Of a stretch of 45,101 nt of DNA, positions 29,989 through 38,081 are shown in pieces. The translations under genes were made by a program, and so were the position numbers. Origin of the DNA: a virus. The stretch lies in the IMG/VR virus record IMGVR_UViG_3300036652_000860, positions 1-45,101 of that record. The stretch is one strand, 5' to 3'. Each line of letters opens with the position of its first letter. Position 1 is the first letter of the stretch. The notes beneath the pieces were generated by a model, which saw nothing but the letters and a program-made list of their open reading frames with translations, was not told where the DNA came from and made no database searches.

Positions 29989-30554
29989 GCGGCCAGCTCG
30001 TGCGCGGCAGTGTTGGGCACCATGTCGATGGTCTCGACGCGGTCGCCCATGTTGATGATGACCGCGAATTGCGGGCCGCCCGCCCCGGCGGGACCGTCGC
30101 CCTCGCCGATCCCGGCGATCTGGCGCATCTCCTTGATCAGCCCGACTTTCGCCGCCGCCGGGGTTTCCGGGTCCAGCAGCAGCCGAAATCCCTCGGGCAG
30201 CCCGAACTCGGCCAGCCCGGTCTGGGCCAGCGATTGCAGCTTGGCGCGCAGATTGTCGGGATGGTTGAACTCCGCGCGCACGCGCTCGATCTGCGCCTTG
30301 TTGCCCGGCTGCATGGCGAACCACGCGACATGGCCCTCGGTCAGCGCGAACTGCTTGCCGATGTCTTCGTAGGAATAGGTCGCCTGCGCGATCAGGGTGA
30401 CCAGCGAGTGATGCGGCAGCGCCAGCGGGTTCGGCGGCTTGACCGGGATGACCCTGGTGACGACGCCGCGCCCGCTCATCAGCGTGGCCAGGGAGATGAA
30501 CTCGCCCGAGTCGTCGACCGTGGTATCGAGTCCTGCATCTGGTAGGTGGGACAT
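29985..30554 (-). CDS. Terminase small subunit-like protein
   Basis: 189 aa, directly before the large subunit and coupled by GTGA. The centre SLVTLIAQATYSYEDIGKQFALTEGHVAWFA is a helix-turn-helix-like segment; a long helix and a Gly-rich stretch follow. Position and HTH support a DNA-recognising small terminase. Only a weak Shine-Dalgarno precedes ATG 30554. Confidence 0.7.
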   Translation of the reverse strand: MSHLPDAGLDTTVDDSGEFISLATLMSGRGVVTRVIPVKPPNPLALPHHSLVTLIAQATYSYEDIGKQFALTEGHVAWFAMQPGNKAQIERVRAEFNHPDNLRAKLQSLAQTGLAEFGLPEGFRLLLDPETPAAAKVGLIKEMRQIAGIGEGDGPAGAGGPQFAVIINMGDRVETIDMVPNTAAHELAA

Positions 30555-30605
30555 GTTCCAGCCACGAGCTATTGCGTCAGCGCCTTAGCATGGCCTAGTC
30601 ATGGC

Positions 30606-30618
30606 TACTACGGTAGTA
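30606..30618. repeat. Perfect palindrome site TACTACGGTAGTA
   Basis: Exact 13-mer, between the divergent terminase and portal operons. Confidence 0.8.
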
Positions 30619-30632
30619 GATAAGGGGGCCAA

Positions 30633-32915
30633 GTGCCCATAGCGCTGCCAGGAGTCTCGGTCTCGACGCCGCCCGCGCAGGCCCGCGCCGGCGGATTGCT
30701 TCGCGTGGTCTCCGGTCAGGAGCTGGATCGCCGCGACGCGCAGAGCCGCGCCGACGAGGCCGCGCGCCGCCAGAGCGCCTTGCAACTGCATGAACTCGAT
30801 CTCGGGGCCTACATCCGCAACACCTGGATGATGTTCCGCAACCACCGCAACACCAACCAGGGGGCCGACAGCCTGAACAACCGGCTGCTGCGGGCGCAGC
30901 GCATGATCGAGGGCAAATACGACAGCGCCAAGCTCACCGAAATCCAGAAATTCGGCGGCTCGGAGGTCTATTCGCGGCTGGTTTCCGGCAAATGCCGGGG
31001 GGCCACCGCGCTGATGCGCGACGTCTATCTCGGCCCCGACCGCCCGTGGGACATCCAGCCGCAGCCCGACCCGCCGGTGCCGCCCGGCGTGCTCGACCAC
31101 ATCATCCAACTGATCCAGATCGAGGCGGCGACGCTGGCGCAGTCCGGCCAGCCGGCGATCCCCGAACAGCTCCACGCGCGGCAGATGGGCCTGCTGCACG
31201 CCGCCGTGCAGGCCGCGCGCCAGCAGGCGCTGATGCAGGCCAACAGCACCGCCGACAAGATCGAGGACATGCTGGTCGAGGGGAAATTCTATGACTCGCT
31301 GGCCGAGTTCCTGACCGACCTGCCGATCTTCCCGTACGCCGTGCTCAAGGGGCCGGTGGTGCGCATGGTCCCGCAGATCGTCTGGAACGGCAACGCCGCC
31401 AGCATCCGGCAGCAGGCGCGGATGTTCTGGGAGCGGGTGTCGCCGTTCGATTTTTACTGGACGCCGGGTGTGTCAAGGATCGAGGACGCCGACACCCTAG
31501 AGCGCAAACGCTTTACCAGGGCCGACCTCAACGCGCTGATCGGCCTGCCCGGCTACGACGAGCAGGCGGTGCGCGGCGCCATCGACGATTACCGGCGTGG
31601 CCTGCGCGAGTGGCTGGACAGCCCCGATACCGAACAGGCGATCAACGAGGGCAGGGAGAACCCCAACCTCAACCGCTCGGGCATCATCGAAGGTCTTGAG
31701 TTCAACGGCATGATCCAGGGCGACATGCTGCTGGCGAACGGGGCCGATCCGAAAACCATCCCCGACATCGACCGCGACTACAACGTGCAGTGCTGGGTGG
31801 TCGGCCGTTACACCCTGAAAACCCAGATCAACCCGATGCCCCGGCAGCGGCACCCCTACTATGTCACCAGTTTCGAGAAGGTGCCGGGGACCGTGCATGG
31901 CCACGGCCTGCCGGACCTGCTCGAAGACATCCAGGAGATCAGCAACGCCGCGCTGCGCGCGACGGTCAACAACCTCTCCATTGCGTCAGGCCCGCAGGTG
32001 GTCATCGACGAGGAGGCGCTGTCGCCGACCGAGAACGGCGACGAGCTGTATCCGTGGAAGCGCTGGCGCATCTCGCGCGACCCGATGGGCAATCCGAGCG
32101 CCAAGCCGGTCGAGTTTTTCCAGCCCGCGTCGAACGTGCAGGAGAACCTTCAAGTCCTGCAATACGCCAACACGATGGCGGACGAGGCATCCGCGATCCC
32201 GCGCTACGTGACCGGCGAGAGCCTGTCCGGCGGCGCGGGCCGCACGGCGTCGGGCCTGTCGATGCTGATGAACAACGCGCAGAAGATGTTGCAGACGGTG
32301 GCTGGCAACATCGACCGCGACGTCATGGCTCCCTTACTGGACGGCATGTACGACCTGATCATGCTCACCGATACTACCGGAGTATTGACGGGGCAGGAAA
32401 GCATCCGCGTCCGGGGCGTCAATGTGGCGGTGCAGCGCGAGACCGAGCGCCAGAAGCAGCTCCAGTTTTTGCAGATCACCGGCAACCCGATCGACGCGCA
32501 GATCATCGGCCCGATGGGTCGCGCCCGCGTGCTGCGCGCCGTGGCCGCGAACATGGGCCTGCCGGACGACGTGGTGCCGGACGATCAGACCATGCAGTCG
32601 CAGCTCGACGCCCAGAAGCAGATGGCGGCGGCGGGACAGGCATTGACGGCAGCGGGCGCGGGCGGACCGCCCGGCAGCGCGCCACAGGCTCCCGGTGGAC
32701 CGCCCAGTCCGGCACAGCCGGGCGGCCCGCCAGGGGGTGCGCCGGGCGGGCCTCCCTCGCCCGGCAGCACTCCGGGCGGCGGTGGGGTGGGTCCTTCGCC
32801 GCCCGGAGCAGGGGGACATTCCCTGCCCAACCCCGCGCCGCAGCCCGGCCCGTCGGCGCACTCCGACCACGCACCGCCGTTCAACGCCTTTCAGCAACAC
32901 CAAGGAGCGATCTGA
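30633..32915 (+). CDS. Portal protein
   Basis: 760 aa. Podovirus-style portal: long N-terminal helices, central FWERVSPFDFYWTPGVSRIEDADTL, PYYVTSFEKVPGTVHGHGLPDLLEDIQEISNAALRA, and a QETERQKQLQFL-like C-terminal helix region; the last 110 residues are Pro/Gly-rich. The VTGESLSGGAGRTASGLSMLMNNA segment is typical of the portal crown/stem region in related proteins. GTG start after AGGGGG, with palindrome 30606-30618 just upstream; a second copy at 32372-32384 encodes DTTGV within the coding region. Confidence 0.85.
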   Translation: MPIALPGVSVSTPPAQARAGGLLRVVSGQELDRRDAQSRADEAARRQSALQLHELDLGAYIRNTWMMFRNHRNTNQGADSLNNRLLRAQRMIEGKYDSAKLTEIQKFGGSEVYSRLVSGKCRGATALMRDVYLGPDRPWDIQPQPDPPVPPGVLDHIIQLIQIEAATLAQSGQPAIPEQLHARQMGLLHAAVQAARQQALMQANSTADKIEDMLVEGKFYDSLAEFLTDLPIFPYAVLKGPVVRMVPQIVWNGNAASIRQQARMFWERVSPFDFYWTPGVSRIEDADTLERKRFTRADLNALIGLPGYDEQAVRGAIDDYRRGLREWLDSPDTEQAINEGRENPNLNRSGIIEGLEFNGMIQGDMLLANGADPKTIPDIDRDYNVQCWVVGRYTLKTQINPMPRQRHPYYVTSFEKVPGTVHGHGLPDLLEDIQEISNAALRATVNNLSIASGPQVVIDEEALSPTENGDELYPWKRWRISRDPMGNPSAKPVEFFQPASNVQENLQVLQYANTMADEASAIPRYVTGESLSGGAGRTASGLSMLMNNAQKMLQTVAGNIDRDVMAPLLDGMYDLIMLTDTTGVLTGQESIRVRGVNVAVQRETERQKQLQFLQITGNPIDAQIIGPMGRARVLRAVAANMGLPDDVVPDDQTMQSQLDAQKQMAAAGQALTAAGAGGPPGSAPQAPGGPPSPAQPGGPPGGAPGGPPSPGSTPGGGGVGPSPPGAGGHSLPNPAPQPGPSAHSDHAPPFNAFQQHQGAI
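32372..32384. repeat. Palindrome site TACTACCGGAGTA
   Basis: One mismatch. Inside the portal gene (DTTGV). Confidence 0.7.
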
Positions 32916-33112
32916 TGGACACCAAAGCACCGACCAAGGAACTCGCCCGCACCACGCTCGACGGGGCCAAGGGCGGCAAGGCGAGCACCAGCGGCCCGAC
33001 CGGCAGCGCCCGCGCCTACCCCAAGGGCAAGCTGCCGAGCGGCAACGGGCGCAGCTTCGTCCCCGACGGCAAGAGCGACTACGGCGTCGCCGGCGTCGGC
33101 GGTGGTGAGTAG
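32915..33112 (+). CDS. Small Gly/Lys/Ser-rich protein
   Basis: 65 aa, ATG overlapping the portal stop (TGATG). Low complexity, probably disordered: KGGKASTSGPTGSARAYPKG. One of several such small basic proteins in the head region (also 33115-33411, 39666-39845, 39857-40009). Possibly minor virion components. Confidence 0.65.
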   Translation: MDTKAPTKELARTTLDGAKGGKASTSGPTGSARAYPKGKLPSGNGRSFVPDGKSDYGVAGVGGGE

Positions 33113-33114
33113 CC

Positions 33115-33411
33115 ATGCCGATCTCCAGCCATCCCGGCGGCATCAAGGGCGGGATGCCGATCCCCCGGACGCCGCTGGGCGGGGGCAACCCCGCCGGGCG
33201 GGCTTTGGGTCACTATGGGACGCAGCCGCCCGCGCCTGGCTCGCCTGCGTCGATGGTCATGGCGCCCAAACCGATGACGCCCGCGACCAGCCTGCCGACC
33301 TCGCCGAACACCGACCTGGCCCCCGTGCGCGGGGCCATGGGTGGCATCCGCTCGCACCCGCGCCTCGGCGGGATCGTCGGCAAGACCCTGTCCTCGCCGG
33401 GCAACCTCTAA
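33115..33411 (+). CDS. Pro/Gly-rich small protein
   Basis: 98 aa, starts two bases after the previous stop. Low complexity with repeated PGG/PP motifs (MPISSHPGGIKGGMPIPRTP). No fold recognised. Confidence 0.6.
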   Translation: MPISSHPGGIKGGMPIPRTPLGGGNPAGRALGHYGTQPPAPGSPASMVMAPKPMTPATSLPTSPNTDLAPVRGAMGGIRSHPRLGGIVGKTLSSPGNL

Positions 33412-33422
33412 GGAACGAACCC

Positions 33423-33887
33423 ATGGGATTGAATATCGGAACCCCCGCCGCCGAAGCCTGCCGGGGCCTGCGCGGCAGCAAGGAATTTGCCCTCGTGCTC
33501 GCCGAACTCCGGCGCATGTGGAGCGACCGGCTGATCGCCGCGGCGTCCTCGCCGGTCGAGCAGCGCATCGAGGCGACCGCCTATGCCCGCGCCTTGCTGG
33601 ACCTGTGGGTCGGCTACGAGGCCGCGACCTCCGGCAAGAACCCGCGCGCGGTTGCTACGGTAGTAGAGGGCCACGGCGACCTGTTCGCCGAGCACGTCTC
33701 TCCGCACGAGGGCCGCGCCCACGAGGGCAGAGCGGGGGTGATCGAGGAGACCGCGCCCGTCCACGCGACCCAGCTTCCCGCCGAGTCGCGCCACGGCAAG
33801 GGACACCACGCCGAGCCGCTGGACGAGCCGCCGCCGACGCCGAAAGCCACCACGAAATTCTCTACGACGACTGACAAGAAGGGCTAA
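33423..33887 (+). CDS. Hypothetical head-region protein
   Basis: 154 aa after AAGGA. Helical first half (CRGLRGSKEFALVLAELRRMW...EATAYARALLDLWVGYEAA), then a His/Pro-rich tail. The palindrome 33653-33665 encodes RAVATVVEGH at the junction. Coupled to the scaffold-like gene. Confidence 0.65.
   Translation: MGLNIGTPAAEACRGLRGSKEFALVLAELRRMWSDRLIAAASSPVEQRIEATAYARALLDLWVGYEAATSGKNPRAVATVVEGHGDLFAEHVSPHEGRAHEGRAGVIEETAPVHATQLPAESRHGKGHHAEPLDEPPPTPKATTKFSTTTDKKG
33653..33665. repeat. Palindrome site TGCTACGGTAGTA
   Basis: One mismatch. Inside 33423-33887 (VATVVE). Confidence 0.75.
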
Positions 33888-33890
33888 CCT

Positions 33891-35048
33891 ATGTCCGAGA
33901 CGACGGCCGCACCGCCCCCAGCCCCCGTATCGGCCCCGGCCCCGCCGGTCGATCCCAATGCCGGGTTCGAGACGCCGATCCCGCCGGCCGTGCGCCGGCA
34001 GGCCGAGCGTGCCGCCGCCTTGCAGACCGAATACGCCCACGGCGTCGCGCGCCAGACCGCCGAGCTGGAAGCCGCGATCTCTGGAAAACCGATTGCTGAC
34101 GCAGCCGAAAGCGGGACTGGTCCTGGGCAGTCCACCCCCGCTCCGGCTGCGCCAGCAAGCCCCGCACCCGTGCCGCAGGGCATGGCGAACACGGGTGCCG
34201 GGTCTCCCGCGCCGACGCCGACGGAGGCAGCGCCTCCCGACGTGTCGGCGTGGGAGCAACGCTACCGCACCCTCGAAGGCAAATACTCCGCCGAGCTACC
34301 CCGGTTGCAACAGCAACTCGGGGCGGCGCAGAGCGAGATCGCCCGGCTGCACGCGCAGGCCGAGCGCGCCGAGATCGAGCGCCTGACCGCGCCCGCGCCG
34401 CGCTCCCAGATCGACGTGCCGCAAGAGGACATCGAGACGTTCGGCGCGGACTTGGTCTCGGCCTCGCAGCGCTGGTCGCGCGCGGGCGTCGAACCGGAGA
34501 TCGCCGAGCTGCGCCAGCAGCAGCAGCAACTTCGCCAGCAGATGCAGCAGGTGGCGCGCACCGCCGCCGAGCGCGATGTCGAGGCGCGGCTGGCGGCGTC
34601 TGTGCCAAACTGGCAACAGATCGACCGCGACGTGAATTTCCACGAATGGCTGGCGCGTCCCGACGTTTTTTCTGGACAATCCAACCACCCTAGGCTGGTA
34701 GAAGCCTATCGCGCGGGTGACGCTGCCCGCGTGGTCAATATCTTCCAAGCGTATTTGCGCGAGCATACCGTTCCCAACCAGGGCGGGACACAGCCGATCC
34801 AGACCACGCCGCCGATCTCTCCCTCGGCGGGGCAGGCGGGAAGGCTACCCCTCGAAACCCTGGCCGCCCCCGGCACCGTCCGGTCCGGCAGCACGAACGG
34901 CGCGAGCGAGCCGCCGATCATCCGCAGGGCGGAGGTCAAGGCGTTCTACGACGCGATCATTCAAGGTCATTACCGAGGCCGCGACGCCGCGCGTCAGGCC
35001 AGGGAAGCCGAGATCAATGCCGCGTTCGCCGCTCAACGTGTGGTCTGA
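33891..35048 (+). CDS. Scaffold-like protein
   Basis: 385 aa immediately upstream of the major capsid gene, the usual scaffold position. Pro/Ala-rich N-terminus, a coiled-coil (EGKYSAELPRLQQQLGAAQSEIARL and LRQQQQQLRQQMQQ), then a C-terminal helical domain. Composition and location fit a capsid assembly scaffold; sequence alone does not prove it. Confidence 0.7.
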   Translation: MSETTAAPPPAPVSAPAPPVDPNAGFETPIPPAVRRQAERAAALQTEYAHGVARQTAELEAAISGKPIADAAESGTGPGQSTPAPAAPASPAPVPQGMANTGAGSPAPTPTEAAPPDVSAWEQRYRTLEGKYSAELPRLQQQLGAAQSEIARLHAQAERAEIERLTAPAPRSQIDVPQEDIETFGADLVSASQRWSRAGVEPEIAELRQQQQQLRQQMQQVARTAAERDVEARLAASVPNWQQIDRDVNFHEWLARPDVFSGQSNHPRLVEAYRAGDAARVVNIFQAYLREHTVPNQGGTQPIQTTPPISPSAGQAGRLPLETLAAPGTVRSGSTNGASEPPIIRRAEVKAFYDAIIQGHYRGRDAARQAREAEINAAFAAQRVV

Positions 35049-35056
35049 AACATAGC

Positions 35057-35069
35057 TACTACGGTAGCA
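35057..35069. repeat. Palindrome site TACTACGGTAGCA
   Basis: One mismatch. Leader of the major capsid gene. Confidence 0.75.
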
Positions 35070-35088
35070 ATTCTCTGGGAGCACTCTC

Positions 35089-36042
35089 ATGGCCTATCCT
35101 GTCGCCAATCCCCCGTTCGGCGGGGCCGGCACCGGCGCGACCCCGCCCTACTCGGGCGTCTTCATTCCCGAGATTTGGTCGGGCAAACTCATCGAGAAAT
35201 TCTATGCAACGACGGTTTTGGCCGCGATTGCCAACACCGACTACGAGGGCGAAATCTCCAGCCACGGCGACAAGGTCAAGATCAGGACGAAGCCGACCAT
35301 CACGATCCGGCCGTATCAGGCGGATCAGCCGCTGCTGGTCGAGCGCCCGTCGTCCAACATCATAGAAATGCTGATCGACCAGGGCCAGTATTTCAATACG
35401 ATCCTGGACGATGTGATGGAGGTCCAGAGCGACATCAACCAGCTCTCGCTGTGGGCCGACGACGCCGCCGAACAGATGAAGATCGTCATCGACGTCGCCG
35501 TGCTCGGCACCATCGACGCGGGCATCGTCGCGGCCAACAAAGGGGCCACGGCGGGCAAGCACAGCGCCAACATCAACCTCGGCGCGGTCGGCGCACCGGC
35601 GGTGGTGACGCCCTCCACGGTGCTCGATTTCATTGTCGATATGGGAACGGTTTTGGACGAACAAAATATCCCGGAGACGGGACGTTGGCTCATCCTGCCG
35701 CCCTGGCTCGCCGGCATGGTCAAGAAGTCCGACCTGCGCAACGCCTCGATCTCGGGCGATGGCGTCTCGCTGGTGCGCAACGGCCGTCTCGGCATGATCG
35801 ACCGCTTCACGCTGTACGGGTCGAACCTGCTGCCCACGGCGGTCGAGGGCACCGACACCGCGACGCGCGTGTTCGCCGGCCATCCGCACGGCCTGTCGTT
35901 CGCCTCGCAGATGACCAACATGGAGACCATGCGGTCGGAGCAGGCGTTCGGGACGCTGATGCGCGGCCTACAGATTTACGGCAACAAGGTCCTCGACGGG
36001 ATCGCGTTGACGGAACTGTATGCCGTTCGCGGCACGGCCTAA
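35089..36042 (+). CDS. Major capsid protein
   Basis: 317 aa. N-terminal FIPEIWSGKLIEKFYATTVLAAIANTDYEGEI, central GQYFNTILDDV...WADDAAEQMKIVIDVAVLGTI and late DRFTLYGSNLLP are the pattern of HK97-fold coat proteins of P22-like and podovirus-like type. Good GGGAG in the leader, with the palindrome 35057-35069 upstream and 36045-36057 downstream; unlike most structural genes it has no palindrome inside. Confidence 0.88.
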   Translation: MAYPVANPPFGGAGTGATPPYSGVFIPEIWSGKLIEKFYATTVLAAIANTDYEGEISSHGDKVKIRTKPTITIRPYQADQPLLVERPSSNIIEMLIDQGQYFNTILDDVMEVQSDINQLSLWADDAAEQMKIVIDVAVLGTIDAGIVAANKGATAGKHSANINLGAVGAPAVVTPSTVLDFIVDMGTVLDEQNIPETGRWLILPPWLAGMVKKSDLRNASISGDGVSLVRNGRLGMIDRFTLYGSNLLPTAVEGTDTATRVFAGHPHGLSFASQMTNMETMRSEQAFGTLMRGLQIYGNKVLDGIALTELYAVRGTA

Positions 36043-36044
36043 AC

Positions 36045-36057
36045 TACTACGGTCGTA
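36045..36057. repeat. Palindrome site TACTACGGTCGTA
   Basis: One mismatch. Between capsid and adaptor genes. Confidence 0.75.
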
Positions 36058-36084
36058 ACCTCACGCACCGTAAGGCCCGCGCCG

Positions 36085-36453
36085 ATGAGCGGCACCGTTC
36101 GCACCATCGCCACTGTTCTCGCGGAAGCGCGCACGCTCCTGCAAGACAAGCACACGCCCTATCGCTACACCGATGACGAGCTGTTGGAGGCGTTCAACGG
36201 TATCGTTGCAGAGATCAGGGCGAAGCGACCGGACATGTTCCTCGGCGCGGGCATCGGGCTGCGTGACCCGGTGCCCTATTACACGATGGCCAACACCACC
36301 ACGCCGTTCCCGCTGCCGGCGACCGCCTACAACGCCTGCCTCTACTACGTCGTAGGGCGCAGCTCGCTGCGCGACGACACCTACGCCGACGACAGCCGGG
36401 CCGTCACCATGATGAACAAGGCGGTGACCTCGTTGCTGACGGTGGCATCGTAA
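36085..36453 (+). CDS. Head-tail adaptor-like protein (DUF6682 type)
   Basis: 122 aa after the capsid gene. TVLAEARTLLQDKHTPYRYTDDELLEAFNGIVAEI is the helical start of phage adaptor proteins that dock under the portal; the C-terminal helices follow. A 12-mer palindrome (36343-36354) encodes LYYVVGRSS. Confidence 0.7.
   Translation: MSGTVRTIATVLAEARTLLQDKHTPYRYTDDELLEAFNGIVAEIRAKRPDMFLGAGIGLRDPVPYYTMANTTTPFPLPATAYNACLYYVVGRSSLRDDTYADDSRAVTMMNKAVTSLLTVAS
36343..36354. repeat. 12-mer palindrome TACTACGTCGTA
   Basis: No central base, one mismatch. Inside the adaptor gene (YYVV). Confidence 0.6.
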
Positions 36454-36463
36454 TGGGGGCCTC

Positions 36464-37078
36464 GTGAGCACCGTCCCGCCGACCCAGCACGCCACGCTGA
36501 TGCGTCCCAGGGAGGCGCTGGACCGCTTCTTCGACGAGATCGAGGCGGTGGTGCCCGGCGTGCTGCACGCCGTCGTGCAGATGTGCCTGTGGGACAGTAT
36601 CGAAGACTTCTGCACGCGCAGCACGTTCTGGCGGCAGACCGTGCAGTGGACCCTCGGGGCCGGGGTCAACATGCTCGACTTCAACCCGTTCGATGGGGCC
36701 AGCCTGATCGTGCAGGTGCTCGAACTGGAGGGTCTCAGCCAGTGGGAAATGCAGCCTGTTGCGGTGTTGGTCGACCACGGTGATAGCACCCTACAACGCC
36801 AGGGCCACGCGCTCGTCGCCCTCAAGCCGGTGCGGCTGTCCAACCAGATACCGGGCTTCCTGACCGATCTGTGGTTCGAGCCGCTGCGCGACGGCGCGCT
36901 GAGCCGCCTGTACGGCCAGCCGGCCAAGCCCTACTCGAACATGCAGCTCGCGCAGTTCTTCGGGCGGCGCTTCGAGGTCGGCATTTCTCGCGCGCGGGGC
37001 CGCGCCGCGCACATGAACAGCCGCCACGCGCCGACATGGCGGTTCCCGTATTTCGCCCGTGGCCGGAGGAAAGTCTGA
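36464..37078 (+). CDS. Neck/tail-joining protein
   Basis: 204 aa, GTG start. Pattern of short-tailed phage neck proteins: IEDFCTRSTFWRQTVQWTL, beta-rich centre, then FEPLRDGALSRLYGQPAKPYSNMQLAQFFGRRFEVGIS. The adaptor gene precedes it and a short-tail gene set follows, consistent with a tail tube or nozzle A-like role. Ends in a basic FARGRRKV. Confidence 0.6.
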   Translation: MSTVPPTQHATLMRPREALDRFFDEIEAVVPGVLHAVVQMCLWDSIEDFCTRSTFWRQTVQWTLGAGVNMLDFNPFDGASLIVQVLELEGLSQWEMQPVAVLVDHGDSTLQRQGHALVALKPVRLSNQIPGFLTDLWFEPLRDGALSRLYGQPAKPYSNMQLAQFFGRRFEVGISRARGRAAHMNSRHAPTWRFPYFARGRRKV

Positions 37079-37491
37079 TGGGCGCGATCTACGACATCAC
37101 CGCCGCCGAGTTCGCGCGCGGGCGCATCGACTGGGGCGTGCAGAGCCTCGTGCTGGCGCTGACGTCTGTGGCTTACACGCCCAGTTACGCCGCCGAGAAG
37201 CATGTCATCGACCTGCCGACCGGCGTGGTGATGACGCCGTTCTACCCGCTGTTCGCGCCGGTCGTGCGCTCCGACGGCGTGTGCCAGGTCAACCGCGCCA
37301 TCCTGCCTGGTGTCACGACCACCGGGCCGATCAAGGGCGCGCTGATCGCCTTCGATGACGGCGGCGGCGACAGCAGCACGTTCCAGCTCGCCTGCTTCCT
37401 CGACCAAGGGCTCGGCTTCGGGATGTGGCCGGAGCAGGAAGATATCAGCATCAACTGGGATGCGAACTTTGGCGGCGTGCTCAAGCTGTGA
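37078..37491 (+). CDS. Hypothetical virion-region protein
   Basis: 137 aa, ATG overlapping the previous stop by one base. Beta-rich: LVLALTSVAYTPSYAAEKHVIDLP and ALIAFDDGGGDSSTFQLACFLDQGLGF. No family recognised; operon position suggests a structural or assembly protein. Confidence 0.65.
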   Translation: MGAIYDITAAEFARGRIDWGVQSLVLALTSVAYTPSYAAEKHVIDLPTGVVMTPFYPLFAPVVRSDGVCQVNRAILPGVTTTGPIKGALIAFDDGGGDSSTFQLACFLDQGLGFGMWPEQEDISINWDANFGGVLKL

Positions 37492-38081
37492 GTAGGTATT
37501 CCATCGAGCCGATCGGCGTCGAGCTGGCGACCGTCGCGGTGTCGTGCCAGCTCGACTACGACGAACTGACGCTCACGGGGGCCGGGCCGGGACGGGTAGG
37601 GACCATTATGCTCAAAGCACGCGGCACTACCGTAGTAGTTCCTACCGATGGCGGCGGCGAGATTTTGTTCTGGCAGCCGACCATCGCCGCCGTGCCCATC
37701 GTCGGCCGCGTCACCAAGCACCCGCGCGACCGGGCGCGCTACACCGTGGACTTTACCGACTGGGTGGACCCCGGCGAGCTGCTGGTGTCGATCAGCGACG
37801 TGCTGGTGACCCTGCTGGCGGCGACCTGGGCCGGTCCCTACCCGCCGTCGATCCCGCCCGCCGGCCCGGTCGTGCTGCCGCCCGATCCGACGCCGCTCAC
37901 GGTCCACTCGGCCTACCTCCTCGACAACGACGTGCAGGCGCAGGTGTTCGTCGATTTCGGCACCGACGGGAACACCTACGCGCTCGAATTTACGGTCGGC
38001 GGCACGTCCGGCCGCGCCATCAACGTCCGGGTCGACTGCTCGGTCCGCTCCGGCGTCATCAAGGCGGTGCAAGCGCTATGA
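37488..38081 (+). CDS. Structural protein before the fibre gene
   Basis: 197 aa from GTG 37488 (GTGA overlap). Contains RVTKHPRDRARYTVDFTDWVDPGELLVSISDVLVT, a pattern seen in phage proteins encoded next to fibres and spikes. The palindrome 37625-37637 encodes RGTTVVVPTDGG. Two beta-rich domains joined by a proline-rich linker near residue 120. Confidence 0.6.
   Translation: MSRYSIEPIGVELATVAVSCQLDYDELTLTGAGPGRVGTIMLKARGTTVVVPTDGGGEILFWQPTIAAVPIVGRVTKHPRDRARYTVDFTDWVDPGELLVSISDVLVTLLAATWAGPYPPSIPPAGPVVLPPDPTPLTVHSAYLLDNDVQAQVFVDFGTDGNTYALEFTVGGTSGRAINVRVDCSVRSGVIKAVQAL
37625..37637. repeat. Palindrome site CACTACCGTAGTA
   Basis: One mismatch. Inside 37488-38081 (GTTVVV). Confidence 0.75.

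Noticed and set aside
36871-37358. Alternative long frames overlapping the neck gene
   Set aside because: Arg/Ala-rich shadows typical of GC-rich DNA; the coupled frames at 36464 and 37078 explain the region.
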